This document shows, piece after piece, positions 8,972-17,268 of a DNA stretch of 64,000 bases. Source of the stretch: Arthrobacter sp. CAU 1506 (lineage in GTDB: Bacteria > Actinomycetota > Actinomycetes > Actinomycetales > Micrococcaceae); NCBI RefSeq assembly GCF_005047635.1, contig NZ_SUKC01000008.1, positions 124,001 to 188,000 on the forward strand. The letters are read 5' to 3'. A model generated the notes under the pieces. That model ran no database searches, was not told where the DNA came from, and saw only the letters and a list, made by a program, of their open reading frames with translations. Numbering within the stretch: position 1 is the first letter of the stretch; every line of letters begins with the position of its first letter. A program made the translations under genes and the position numbers.

Positions 8972-9813
8972 CCCTGCGGCAAAGCCATTTCGTGCCGCCG
9001 GTCCCGTACCTCTTCGCGGCCCATCACGGACTGCTGGCCGGGCTGGACGTTGAAGCCACGCGTGCAACGTCCAGTGCGGTGCAGTTGGAGGGACTGCTCA
9101 CGGGAGACCTGGATCTGGCAGTCACAGCCATCGACAACCTGTTCGAGTGGACGCGGGCGGGCGCGGATCTTCGACTCGTCGCACAAGTCGAGAGGACCAC
9201 CCCGCTCGGGATCTATACGCGCGGCGCGGTGGAGACCTTCAACGCTCTGGCGGGGTGTCGGTTTGCGGTGGATGCGCTGTCGAATGGATTCGCTCTGGTC
9301 GCCCGCCATGTGCTCGAGGAGGCCGGCGTCGAGGTCGACTACGTCGAGGTAGGTGGAGTCCGCGAGCGCTTCGACGCCTTGGTGGCAGGGGATGCGGACG
9401 CGACGCTGCTTGGCCCGCCGTTCGGTGAGCTCGCGGTACAGGAGGGCATGCGAAACTTGGCCACCGTGAATGGCCTGCTGCCGGACTTTCCCGGCCAAGG
9501 GCTGGTGGTCCGGGCCCCGCTCGTCGATTCTGAAGAGCTTCACCACTACCTGCGTGCTTTGGCCCGCGGTGCGGTGTACTGTGACTCGCTTTCGGCCGAC
9601 GACGGCGTCGCCTTCCTGACGCAAAGCGGCTTCTCAACGGCGGCAACGGCGGCGTGGGATGCCCGGCCGGAAACCCTGGAAGTCAGTTCCCCGGGCCTTG
9701 CCATGCTGACGGCCATTCGGCGGCGCCTGGGCATGCTGCCGCCCGGTATCGAGCTCGCAGCACTGTGCGATGCAGGCCCGCTGGGCCGGGCCAAAGAGGC
9801 TGTGGCGCCCTGA
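8968..9813 (+). CDS. SsuA/THI5-like substrate-binding domain protein without signal peptide
   Basis: 281 aa resembling the periplasmic-binding fold of NitT/TauT importers: LEGLLTGDLDLAVTAIDNLFEW followed by a second lobe beginning near GCRFAVDALSNGFALVARHVLEEAGV. There is no signal peptide, Tat motif or lipobox; the protein starts at the first beta strand (MTLRQSHFVPPVPYLFAAHHG), so it should stay in the cytoplasm. Its ATG overlaps the preceding hydrolase stop (ATGA), making it translationally coupled to an enzyme rather than to a transporter. It may be a sensor, a chaperone for a pathway intermediate, or an enzyme of the THI5/MqnA type. Function not recognised. Confidence 0.7.
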   Translation: MTLRQSHFVPPVPYLFAAHHGLLAGLDVEATRATSSAVQLEGLLTGDLDLAVTAIDNLFEWTRAGADLRLVAQVERTTPLGIYTRGAVETFNALAGCRFAVDALSNGFALVARHVLEEAGVEVDYVEVGGVRERFDALVAGDADATLLGPPFGELAVQEGMRNLATVNGLLPDFPGQGLVVRAPLVDSEELHHYLRALARGAVYCDSLSADDGVAFLTQSGFSTAATAAWDARPETLEVSSPGLAMLTAIRRRLGMLPPGIELAALCDAGPLGRAKEAVAP

Positions 9814-9944
9814 GCCCAGACAGGGCGAAAAGCTGCCGGACCCGCAAACCGGTACGGTCCAAAACCAGCCTCACCGCAAACCGTGCGGCACCGCAAAAAC
9901 TGCACCCCGCAGATCGAACCATTGTGATCGCGGGCACTACATGC

Positions 9945-9959
9945 GATACTGTACGTATC
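9945..9959. promoter_or_regulatory. Palindromic operator, site 3 (GATACTGTACGTATC)
   Basis: Same outer arms as site 1 (GATAC and CGTATC around four variable bases) and the same TACAT two bases upstream. It ends 39 bases before the ATG of the second FAH-family gene. Confidence 0.6.
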
Positions 9960-9997
9960 GAACTGAAGCGCCATAGAAGTACTACCGAGGAGAAGAC

Positions 9998-11014
9998 ATG
10001 AAGCTAGGGAGAATCGCTGTCGCTACGCCGGACGGCGAACAAATCCGGCTCGTAGCAGCCCGGCCCGAAGAGGGGCGCGTCGTCGATCTGGCCCGCGCGT
10101 ACGCGCTGACCCTGCAGCGGAAGGGTGCCGATGCGGATCGCGCCCGGGCCATCGCCCTGACCATGCTCCCGGGCAGCCTGTCTGCGGGAATCGGCGGCGG
10201 CGACGCCTTCCTCGACGCCGCTCATGCTGCGCTCGCGGCGGCAGATGACGCCTCGTTCGCCATTGACGAGGTCTCCTGGCGGGCAGCCGTTGACTCGCCG
10301 GTCATCCGCGACGGCCTGACCTTTGAACAGCACATCCAGAACTTCAGCCGTACCGTGGCCAAGGCTGCGCCAGCGCGTTCGATCTACAATCGCCCCGGAT
10401 ACTTCAAGGGAACCACCGCCACGTCCTTGGGACATGATGAGGTCCTGGCCTACCCGGACTTCACTGAGGCCCTCGACTGGGAGCTCGAGATCGGCTACGT
10501 CGTCGGCAAATCCGGCACCGACCTGACTCCGAACGAAGCGCTCGACCACCTGTTCGGCATCACCATCTTCAACGACTTCAGCGCCCGCGACGTGCAGGGT
10601 GTCGAAATGCCCATTGGGATGGGCCCGCAGAAGAGTAAGGACTTCGCCTACGGCATCGGACCCTGGGTGGTCACGATGGACGAAATCGCATCGATCGAGG
10701 GACTCAAGGGGCAGGTCCGTGTGAACGGCGAAGTCCTGTCCGACACCAAGGTCGAGGACTTCGTGTACACGCCGGCCGAGCTGCTGGCCTATGTCTCCAT
10801 TTCCGACCGCCTGCAGCCCGGCGACATCATCGGCTCCGGCACGATGGGCTTCGGAGCCGGCGTCGAGATCGGGCGGTTCCTGCAGCCTGGCGATGTCATC
10901 GAGCTCGAACTCGAAGGCGTCGGGACGCTGCGCACCCCTATCTCCACCGAGCGCAAAAAGGCCCCGTGGTGGCCTGCGCCCCGTACCTACCCGCACGAAG
11001 GATGGCAGGCATGA
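9998..11014 (+). CDS. Fumarylacetoacetate hydrolase family protein 2
   Basis: 338 aa, a second FAH-superfamily enzyme only distantly similar to the one at 7.9 kb. Metal ligands are Glu162 and Glu164 in DWELEIGYVVGK and Asp193 in FNDFSARDVQ; GPQKSKDFAYGIGPW and GSGTMGFGAGVEIGRFLQPGD resemble enzymes that act on acylpyruvate or fumarylacetoacetate-like substrates. ATG preceded by GAGGAGAAG. It overlaps the cupin gene by 4 bases and belongs to an operon ending in acetoacetyl-CoA synthetase, which supports acetoacetate as one of its products. Whether both hydrolases act in one pathway or on parallel substrates cannot be told. Confidence 0.88.
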   Translation: MKLGRIAVATPDGEQIRLVAARPEEGRVVDLARAYALTLQRKGADADRARAIALTMLPGSLSAGIGGGDAFLDAAHAALAAADDASFAIDEVSWRAAVDSPVIRDGLTFEQHIQNFSRTVAKAAPARSIYNRPGYFKGTTATSLGHDEVLAYPDFTEALDWELEIGYVVGKSGTDLTPNEALDHLFGITIFNDFSARDVQGVEMPIGMGPQKSKDFAYGIGPWVVTMDEIASIEGLKGQVRVNGEVLSDTKVEDFVYTPAELLAYVSISDRLQPGDIIGSGTMGFGAGVEIGRFLQPGDVIELELEGVGTLRTPISTERKKAPWWPAPRTYPHEGWQA

Positions 11015-11619
11015 CCACCAGACCTCCCGTCCGCCGGGTTGTCACCGGACACGACGACGAAGGCCGCGCCATTATTCTGTCGGACGGACCGGCGCCGAAT
11101 CACTGGACCTCCGACCTGATCCCGGGCTTCGGTGCCACCGTCCCCTGGCTCACCCAGGGGCCCATCGACCACGTCACCGACGAAGATCCGGCTACCGCTG
11201 ATGCGGATCTGCCGAGCTTCCCCGGTCCGGGCGAAACCATCCTGCGGATTGCGGACTTCCCGCCGGACTCTGTCTATCCGGATGAAGCCGACTCGGTGAT
11301 CTTCAGTGAAATCGATGGTCACGAGGAGGCTGAAGCCGGCGCGGAACACAGCAACGGAAAGCACTTCTGGTTCCACCGCACGGATTCGCTGGACTACGCG
11401 GTGGTCCTCGACGGCGAGATCACGCTGCTGGTTGACGAGGGCGAAACGACGCTGCGCGCCGGAGACGTAGCGATCCAGCGTGCCACCAGCCACGCCTGGT
11501 CGAACCGCACCGACCGCACCGCGCGGATGTTGTTCGTGCTGATCGGCACGGAGCCCCTGTCGGCGTCGGAAATTGCGGCACAGCGCAAGGAGCAGTCCCA
11601 TTCCTTGGAGCGAACGTGA
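11011..11619 (+). CDS. Cupin-domain protein
   Basis: 202 aa. The cupin barrel covers about residues 105-190: HFWFHRTDSLDYAVVLDGEITL is cupin motif 1 and LRAGDVAIQRATSHAWSNR is motif 2 with its His. The N-terminal 100 residues are acidic and proline-rich without a recognised domain. ATG 11011 overlaps the FAH stop (ATGA) and the GTG of the CoA ligase overlaps this stop, so all three are coupled. Small cupins in aromatic operons can be dioxygenases, isomerases or sensors; the motif-1 histidines are only partly conserved (HRTDSLDY instead of HxH), so metal catalysis is uncertain. An upstream GTG in frame lies inside the previous gene and was not used. Confidence 0.8.
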   Translation: MTTRPPVRRVVTGHDDEGRAIILSDGPAPNHWTSDLIPGFGATVPWLTQGPIDHVTDEDPATADADLPSFPGPGETILRIADFPPDSVYPDEADSVIFSEIDGHEEAEAGAEHSNGKHFWFHRTDSLDYAVVLDGEITLLVDEGETTLRAGDVAIQRATSHAWSNRTDRTARMLFVLIGTEPLSASEIAAQRKEQSHSLERT

Positions 11620-13583
11620 TTGTTGATGCCCGGGCCGCAGATGGCGAGGTGATCTGGGAGCCCGGCACAGCCGTCGCCGACACCGGCATCGGGCGATTTG
11701 CCGGTTTCCTGCGCGCGCAGGGAATGGAGATTGGCCAGGACTATGACGAGATCTGGCAATGGTCGGTCGACAATCCGGAGACGTTCTGGGAGCTCTTCGC
11801 CCAGTTTGCGGGCGTGGAGTTCGGCGGCTCCCAGGGGCCGGTCTGCACACCGGATGCCATGCCGCACACGCGGTGGTTCCCCGGCCGCACCGTGAACTTC
11901 GCCCGCCACCTGCTCGAAGGCCATGACGGGACGGCGCTGATCGCCGTCGCCGAGGACGGGTCCCGGGAAGAGGTCAGCTGGGACGCGTTGCGGCGCGAGG
12001 TCGCCTCGCTCGCGAAGCACCTGCGTGAGGCGGGCGTTGGCCCCGGTGACCGGGTCGTTGCTGTCCTTCCCAACGTGGCCGAGGCGGTGGCGGGGCTCCT
12101 CGCTGCCGCCTCGATCGGGGCCGTCTGGTCCATTTGTGCACCGGAATTCGGCGCCGGAGCGATCGTTTCGCGGTTCGCCCAGTTGGACCCCAAGGTCGTG
12201 ATTGCCGCGCCGAGCTACGGGCTCGGCGGCAAGGAGCGCGACCGCCGGGAAGAGTTCCGCGAAATCTTCGCCCAGCTCCCGACGGTTGAGCATGTCATCT
12301 GGGTGACCCGGCACGGCTCCACGCCACCGGTCGAAACACCGGTGCCGGCCGTCAGCTGGGAGCAGGCGGTGGCCGCACCGGCTGAGCCCGTGTATCACGA
12401 CGTCGAGTTCAGCCACCCGCTGTGGGTCCTGTTTTCCTCCGGAACCACGGGCATCCCCAAGGGCATTGTGCACGGCCACGGCGGCGCGCTGCTCGAGGAG
12501 ATGAAGATGCTCCTCATCCATTCGGACCTGCGGCCGGGAGACAGGTACTACAACGTCGCCTCGACCAGCTGGGTGCTGTGGAACTCGTTGATCTCCGCTC
12601 TCGGTGTAGGGGCGACGGCCGTGCTCGTCGACGGTAACCCCACGTTCCCCTCGGTTGACCGGGTCTGGCAGGTAACCGCTGCAGAAAACGTCGCGGTCCT
12701 CGGCGTCAGTGCCGGTTTCGTCCACGCCTGTGCCAAGACCGACCTGGTGCCGAAGAGCGACCATGACCTGTCCGCGCTGCGTTCGCTCCAGGTCACCGGA
12801 TCCCCGCTGTCCCCGGACGGCTATCGGTGGGTCTACGGCAACGTCGGCGACATCTGGCTGAGCTCGATGAGCGGCGGCACAGACATCGCGTCGGTCTTTG
12901 TTGGCGGATCACCCACGCTGCCCGTTCGGGTCGGCTATATCCAAGTGCCCGCGCTCGGAGTCCGGGTGGAGGCATGGGACGACGGCGGAAGTCCCACCAC
13001 CGGGAAGGGCGAGCTCGTCGTCACGCAACCGATGCCGTCCATGCCCCTGCAGTTCTGGGGCGACGACGGCAGCCGCTACCACGACAGCTACTTTTCGACC
13101 TACCCGGGAGTATGGCGGCACGGCGACTACATCGAGTTCAGCTGGCGGGGGATCCTCATCCACGGCCGGTCCGACTCGACGCTCAACCGCAACGGGCTCC
13201 GGCTCGGCTCGGCGGACATCTACGCCGCCGTCGAGACTCTTCCGGAGGTCGCAGAAGCGCTGGTGATCGGCGCAGAGCTAGGCACCGAGTACTACATGCC
13301 GCTCTTCGTCAAACTCTCCGACGGCGCCGACCCCGCTGCGGCAGAGGCAGCGATCGTGAAGTCCATCCGGGACAGTCTCTCGGCTCGCTACCTGCCCGAC
13401 GAGATCGTGTTCATGCGGGCCATCCCGCACACCCGCACGGGCAAAAAGCTGGAAGTCCCGGTGAAACGTCTCCTGCAAGGTGCTGCGCTCGACGACGTCG
13501 CGGACCTCGGCGCGGTCGACGACCCCGAATTGCTCGAAGAATACGCGCAGTTCGCGCTCGGACGGCACGCCGTCGCGAATTAG
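11616..13583 (+). CDS. Acetoacetyl-CoA synthetase
   Basis: 655-aa adenylate-forming ligase of the acetoacetate-CoA ligase type (about 650 aa is usual). The N-terminal ACAS-type extension (about 30-90, with WQWSVDNPETFWELFAQF) precedes the AMP-binding core; the P-loop is VLFSSGTTGIPKGIVHGHGG and the C-terminal catalytic Lys lies in TRTGKKLEVPVK. It activates acetoacetate to acetoacetyl-CoA with ATP. GTG start overlaps the cupin stop. As last gene after two FAH-type hydrolases it fits a route in which ring cleavage releases acetoacetate, which the thiolase at the window start could split to acetyl-CoA. Confidence 0.93.
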   Translation: MIVDARAADGEVIWEPGTAVADTGIGRFAGFLRAQGMEIGQDYDEIWQWSVDNPETFWELFAQFAGVEFGGSQGPVCTPDAMPHTRWFPGRTVNFARHLLEGHDGTALIAVAEDGSREEVSWDALRREVASLAKHLREAGVGPGDRVVAVLPNVAEAVAGLLAAASIGAVWSICAPEFGAGAIVSRFAQLDPKVVIAAPSYGLGGKERDRREEFREIFAQLPTVEHVIWVTRHGSTPPVETPVPAVSWEQAVAAPAEPVYHDVEFSHPLWVLFSSGTTGIPKGIVHGHGGALLEEMKMLLIHSDLRPGDRYYNVASTSWVLWNSLISALGVGATAVLVDGNPTFPSVDRVWQVTAAENVAVLGVSAGFVHACAKTDLVPKSDHDLSALRSLQVTGSPLSPDGYRWVYGNVGDIWLSSMSGGTDIASVFVGGSPTLPVRVGYIQVPALGVRVEAWDDGGSPTTGKGELVVTQPMPSMPLQFWGDDGSRYHDSYFSTYPGVWRHGDYIEFSWRGILIHGRSDSTLNRNGLRLGSADIYAAVETLPEVAEALVIGAELGTEYYMPLFVKLSDGADPAAAEAAIVKSIRDSLSARYLPDEIVFMRAIPHTRTGKKLEVPVKRLLQGAALDDVADLGAVDDPELLEEYAQFALGRHAVAN

Positions 13584-13602
13584 CCGGACCTGCAATCCGG
13601 CT
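13582..13602 (+). terminator. Hairpin after acetoacetyl-CoA synthetase
   Basis: Arms AGCCGGA / TCCGGCT with a 7-base loop begin inside the stop codon. An imperfect second hairpin (GGGAGGCCC / GGGCCTTCCC) follows at about 13604-13639. Together they likely end or attenuate transcription before the ABC transporter genes. Confidence 0.45.
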
Positions 13603-13686
13603 GGGGGAGGCCCTCCGGGCGCCGGAATGGGCCTTCCCGATCAAACTTTCAACCGGCCGCTTGGCCATCAGTAAAAGGAGATAACC

Positions 13687-14691
13687 ATGCGGTTTTCAAT
13701 TCGAAATCTGACGTCGGTGGCCACCATTGCCGCCGCGGCCCTCGTCCTCGCCGGCTGCTCCGGTGGGGAGACTTCGGCTTCTGCGGGCGGAGCGTCCGCC
13801 GGCGCCAGCGAAGTGACGGAACTGAAAGTCGGCGTCACACCGATCGCGAATGCCGCCAACCTCTACATTGCGATCGAACAGGGCTATTTCACTGAAGAGG
13901 GCCTGGACGTCACGCCCACCATCATTCAGACAGCCTCCACCGCCATTCCGTCTCTGCTCAACGACGAGCTGCAGCTGGCCTTGATGACGTCGGTCCCGAC
14001 GGTGACCGCGGCGTCGAAGGGACTGCCGATCAGTGTTGTGTCGGGTAGCGACCGGTACCCCACCGACGGCGCTGCGGACACCACCGCCTTGGTGGTCTCG
14101 CCCGAGAGCGGCATATCCTCCCTCGCTGACGTCGCCGGCAAGACCGTCGCGCTCGTCGGGTTGAAGTCCGCGCCGGATCTGGCCCTACGGGTGGTCCTGG
14201 AGGAAGCAGGAGTAGACCCCTCCGACGTTGAGATGGTCGAGATCGCTTACCCGGACATGGTCTCCGCCCTGCAGTCCAACCGCGTCGATGCCGCCTTCGT
14301 CGTCGATCCGTTCCTCTCGGCGGCCAAAGCGGCGGGTCTTGACGTCGTCTCGCAGCCGTTCACCGAAGGCCTCGGTGGAATGAATGCCCTGCTGTGGGTG
14401 GGTAGCGATGCGTTCGTGCAAGCGAATCCAGAGACCGCCGGGAAGTTTGCCACCGCCATCAAGAAGGCGGGGGAGTACGCGAACGAGAACCCGGAGGCAG
14501 TGCGTGAGGTCCTTCCGGAATTCACCTCGCTCTCGCCCGAAGCCATCGCCAAGTCGATCATCCCCAGCTGGGACGGAGAGATCTCGGACACGGACATCCA
14601 GGCCTATGTAGACCTCATGAAGCGCGAAGGGTTTATTGCCGAGGACGCCCCGGGCGTCGAAGACCTGCTCTGGGTGCCCAGTGGCAACTAG
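13687..14691 (+). CDS. NitT/TauT-type ABC transporter substrate-binding lipoprotein
   Basis: 334 aa. Lipoprotein signal peptide with lipobox LVLAGC (Cys about residue 23), then a Ser/Gly/Ala linker and an SsuA/NMT1-like domain: LKVGVTPIANAANLYIAIEQGYFTEEGLDV is the typical first lobe. It would bind a small organic solute outside the membrane and pass it to the two permeases that follow. AAAAGGAGAT precedes the ATG. First gene of a four-gene importer operon; the neighbouring ring-cleavage genes suggest an aromatic acid or related carboxylate, but the ligand is unknown. Confidence 0.9.
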   Translation: MRFSIRNLTSVATIAAAALVLAGCSGGETSASAGGASAGASEVTELKVGVTPIANAANLYIAIEQGYFTEEGLDVTPTIIQTASTAIPSLLNDELQLALMTSVPTVTAASKGLPISVVSGSDRYPTDGAADTTALVVSPESGISSLADVAGKTVALVGLKSAPDLALRVVLEEAGVDPSDVEMVEIAYPDMVSALQSNRVDAAFVVDPFLSAAKAAGLDVVSQPFTEGLGGMNALLWVGSDAFVQANPETAGKFATAIKKAGEYANENPEAVREVLPEFTSLSPEAIAKSIIPSWDGEISDTDIQAYVDLMKREGFIAEDAPGVEDLLWVPSGN

Positions 14692-15496
14692 CGATGCCGT
14701 GATAGTTCCCGCACGTCGTCGTCTTGCCGGGCGTTGGGCCTCGCCGCTGGCCGCCCAGCTGGCCGTGGTGGCCGTGCTGCTTGTCATCTGGCAGATCACG
14801 GCCAGCGTGGGCCAGCTCGGAGCGGTCCCCACGCCGGTTGAAGTAGCCCGGGCGTTGCTCGCGATCTTCGCGAGTGGCGCGGTTTGGGAGCCGCTGGGCA
14901 CCACCCTGGCCGGGTGGGCGATCAGTCTGGTGCTCGCCGTCGTCGTTGGCATTGTGGTGGGGTTCCCGCTCGGAACCAGCCGGCTGGCTTATCGGCTGTC
15001 CGTCTTCACGTTGGACTTCCTGCGCACCATTCCCGCCCTGGTGTTGGTGCCGCTCGTCGTCCTGCTTTACGGCTCCGGCCTGGAAAGCACCATCTTGTTG
15101 GCCTTTCTCGGCGCCGTGTGGGCAGTCATCATGCAGACGATTTACGGGGCACGGGATGTCGACCCGACGGCCCTGCAGACGTTCATGTCTTTCCGGGTCC
15201 GCCGCTGGGACACGGTCAAGTTTCTGCTTGTCCCCACCGCGTTGCCCTACATCGCTACTGGAGTCCGGTTGGCGGCAGCGATCTGCGTGCTCGTGACCAT
15301 CAGCGCGCAGGTCGTGATTCCGGCCGGCGGATTGGGCGAACAGATCCTCACCGCCCAACTGGGCGGAGCGGTACCGTCCATGTACGCCTACATCTTCCTG
15401 TGCGGTGCGCTTGGCGTCGGAGCAAATGCAGCCTTCGGCAAGCTTGAAGGCAGGGCACTGGCCTGGCATCCCTCTCATCGAAAGGTGTCGGCATGA
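14681..15496 (+). CDS. ABC transporter permease (BPD_transp_1)
   Basis: 271-aa inner-membrane permease with about six hydrophobic helices; the first is LAAQLAVVAVLLVIWQI. The EAA-like cytoplasmic loop is VDPTALQTFMSFRVRRWDTVKFLLVPTALP in two adjoining stretches near residues 160-190. The chosen GTG at 14681 overlaps the lipoprotein stop by 11 bases; GTG 14699 is an alternative, since neither has a strong ribosome site. Forms the membrane pore together with the next gene product. Confidence 0.88.
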   Translation: MATSDAVIVPARRRLAGRWASPLAAQLAVVAVLLVIWQITASVGQLGAVPTPVEVARALLAIFASGAVWEPLGTTLAGWAISLVLAVVVGIVVGFPLGTSRLAYRLSVFTLDFLRTIPALVLVPLVVLLYGSGLESTILLAFLGAVWAVIMQTIYGARDVDPTALQTFMSFRVRRWDTVKFLLVPTALPYIATGVRLAAAICVLVTISAQVVIPAGGLGEQILTAQLGGAVPSMYAYIFLCGALGVGANAAFGKLEGRALAWHPSHRKVSA

Positions 15497-16254
15497 GCTC
15501 ACCGTTCGCACGGCTCATAGTGCCGGCTTTATTGCCCATCGTCCTCATCCTCGCGTGGTGGTACACCAGCGAGGGCGGCTCCTCGATCTTCTTCCCCCCG
15601 CTGTCGCAGATTCAGGAGAGGTTCCAAGAACTGTGGCTGTTTGCGCTGGTTCCGGAACACGTCGTACCGAGTCTTCAGTCGATTCTCTGGGGACTCTGGA
15701 TCTCGATCGTGCTTGGCGTCGGCCTGGGGGTACTTCTCGGCCTGAACGGTTACGTCGCTACAGCCGTGAACCCGGTCCTGCAGTTCCTTCGCTACCTCCC
15801 GGCGGTTGCGTTGCTGCCGCTGGCCATTCAGCTGATTGGCATCGGTCAGGAAATGCGGGTCACCATCATCGTGCTAGGCGCGCTGTGGCCGATTCTGCTC
15901 AACACCATTGACGGGGTCCGCGGGATTTCCCCCGGCCTGATCGACGTCGCAAGATCCAACCGCCTGAGGAACTTCGACTGGATCTTTCGCGTAGTCATCC
16001 CGAGCGCGAGTCCGCAAATCTTCGCCGGGATCCGCGCGAGCCTCGCCGTTTCCGTCATCTTGATGTTCGCCAGCGAACTATTGGGAGCGTCCCGCGGGAT
16101 CGGTTACTTCATCCTCGAGGCCCAGCGGCAGTTCTCGCTGCCGGAAATGTGGTCGGGAATGATCCTGCTCGGAATCATCGGCTACGCCTTGAACGTGGTC
16201 CTGATGGCGATCGAATACTTCGCACTCGCGTGGCACCGAAAGGCACGGATATGA
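15493..16254 (+). CDS. ABC transporter permease (BPD_transp_1), second subunit
   Basis: 253-aa membrane protein of the SsuC/TauC type, ATG overlapping the previous stop (ATGA). Six hydrophobic segments are visible, starting with RLIVPALLPIVLILAWWY; the EAA loop is GLIDVARSNRLRNFDWIFRVVIP. Two different permeases in one importer suggest a heterodimeric pore, less common than the homodimer of SsuC-type systems. Confidence 0.88.
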   Translation: MSSPFARLIVPALLPIVLILAWWYTSEGGSSIFFPPLSQIQERFQELWLFALVPEHVVPSLQSILWGLWISIVLGVGLGVLLGLNGYVATAVNPVLQFLRYLPAVALLPLAIQLIGIGQEMRVTIIVLGALWPILLNTIDGVRGISPGLIDVARSNRLRNFDWIFRVVIPSASPQIFAGIRASLAVSVILMFASELLGASRGIGYFILEAQRQFSLPEMWSGMILLGIIGYALNVVLMAIEYFALAWHRKARI

Positions 16255-17057
16255 CAACAGGAGAACTGGACATGCAAGCCACCAAAACCCCGGTGCTCGA
16301 AGCCGTCAACATCAGCAAATCGTACGGCGAGAAGCAAGTGCTGGCCGACGTCTCATTCTCGGCTGGGGAGGGAGAGTTTGTCTGCATCGTGGGACCGTCC
16401 GGGACGGGAAAGACGACGCTGCTGAGAACGCTGTCAGCGCTTGGCACCGCCAATTCGGGAGAGGTGCGCGTCAACGGCATGGCCATCACCCGCCCTCCAG
16501 CGGAAGTGTCGGTTGTCTTCCAGGACTACAGCCGATCGCTGATGCCGTGGATGCGCGTGGGCAAGAACATTGAACTGCCGCTCCGCCGCTACAAGCTCTC
16601 GCCTGCCGAGAGGACCACGCGGGTAACCGAGGCGCTACGTGATGTTGGACTGGAGCACGCCAAGGACCTCTATCCGTGGGAGATGTCCGGCGGGATGCAG
16701 CAGCGCGTAGCCATCGCGCGGTCTCTGGCGTACCGCCCGCAGGTCTTAATCATGGACGAGCCGTTTGCCTCCGTGGACGCCCAGACACGTGCCGATCTTG
16801 AGGACCTGATGCTCGACATTCGGGCGCGCCTCGGGGTGACAATCGTGCTGGTCACGCACGATATCGAGGAAGCCGTCTATCTGGGCGACAAGGTCATCGT
16901 CCTGTCGGGCAGGCCCGCATCGGTCTCTGCCACCGTGGACGTTCCACTCGGACGAACGCGGGACCAAATCAGCACCAAGTCCCGGCCGGATTACTTGGAA
17001 CTCCGTGCCAAGATCCACGCGATGATCATGCAAAGCCCGAGCTCCGTTTCCGGTTGA
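16251..17057 (+). CDS. ABC transporter ATP-binding protein (SsuB/TauB-like)
   Basis: 268-aa ATPase energising the importer. Walker A GPSGTGKTTL, Q-loop VFQDYSRSLMPW, signature MSGGMQQRVAIARSL, Walker B VLIMDEPFASVD and the switch His in VTHDIEEA are all intact. ATG 16251 overlaps the permease stop; a second ATG at 16272 has AGGAG eight bases upstream and may be the true start. Last gene of the 13.7-17.1 kb importer operon. Confidence 0.92.
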   Translation: MTTGELDMQATKTPVLEAVNISKSYGEKQVLADVSFSAGEGEFVCIVGPSGTGKTTLLRTLSALGTANSGEVRVNGMAITRPPAEVSVVFQDYSRSLMPWMRVGKNIELPLRRYKLSPAERTTRVTEALRDVGLEHAKDLYPWEMSGGMQQRVAIARSLAYRPQVLIMDEPFASVDAQTRADLEDLMLDIRARLGVTIVLVTHDIEEAVYLGDKVIVLSGRPASVSATVDVPLGRTRDQISTKSRPDYLELRAKIHAMIMQSPSSVSG

Positions 17058-17102
17058 AGCGGCGAGTTCTGCCTGACCAGGCAGTCCGTTGCTGCCGACA
17101 TG

Positions 17103-17148
17103 ACAACGCCGGGTGTAGCTCTGTAAGTTGAGCCGTACCCGGCGTTGT
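17103..17148. terminator. Terminator-like hairpin, copy 1 of a shared sequence family
   Basis: Perfect 12-base arms ACAACGCCGGGT / ACCCGGCGTTGT with a 22-base loop that can pair further (AGCTC / GAGC). A closely related hairpin with the same ACGCCGGGT arms and TAAGT loop core follows the hydrolase gene at 29002-29049. The rest of the 211-base gap shows no gene. Confidence 0.65.
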
Positions 17149-17268
17149 GGCGCAGGAGAACCTATGAGCCTCTAGTCGTCTGTCGCCGTCTGGTAGCCGC
17201 CGGGAAAGCAAGGGCACCCGCTCGCTTAGAGTTGATCGTCGTGACAGTGGTGCGGAGCTGGAGGTCAA

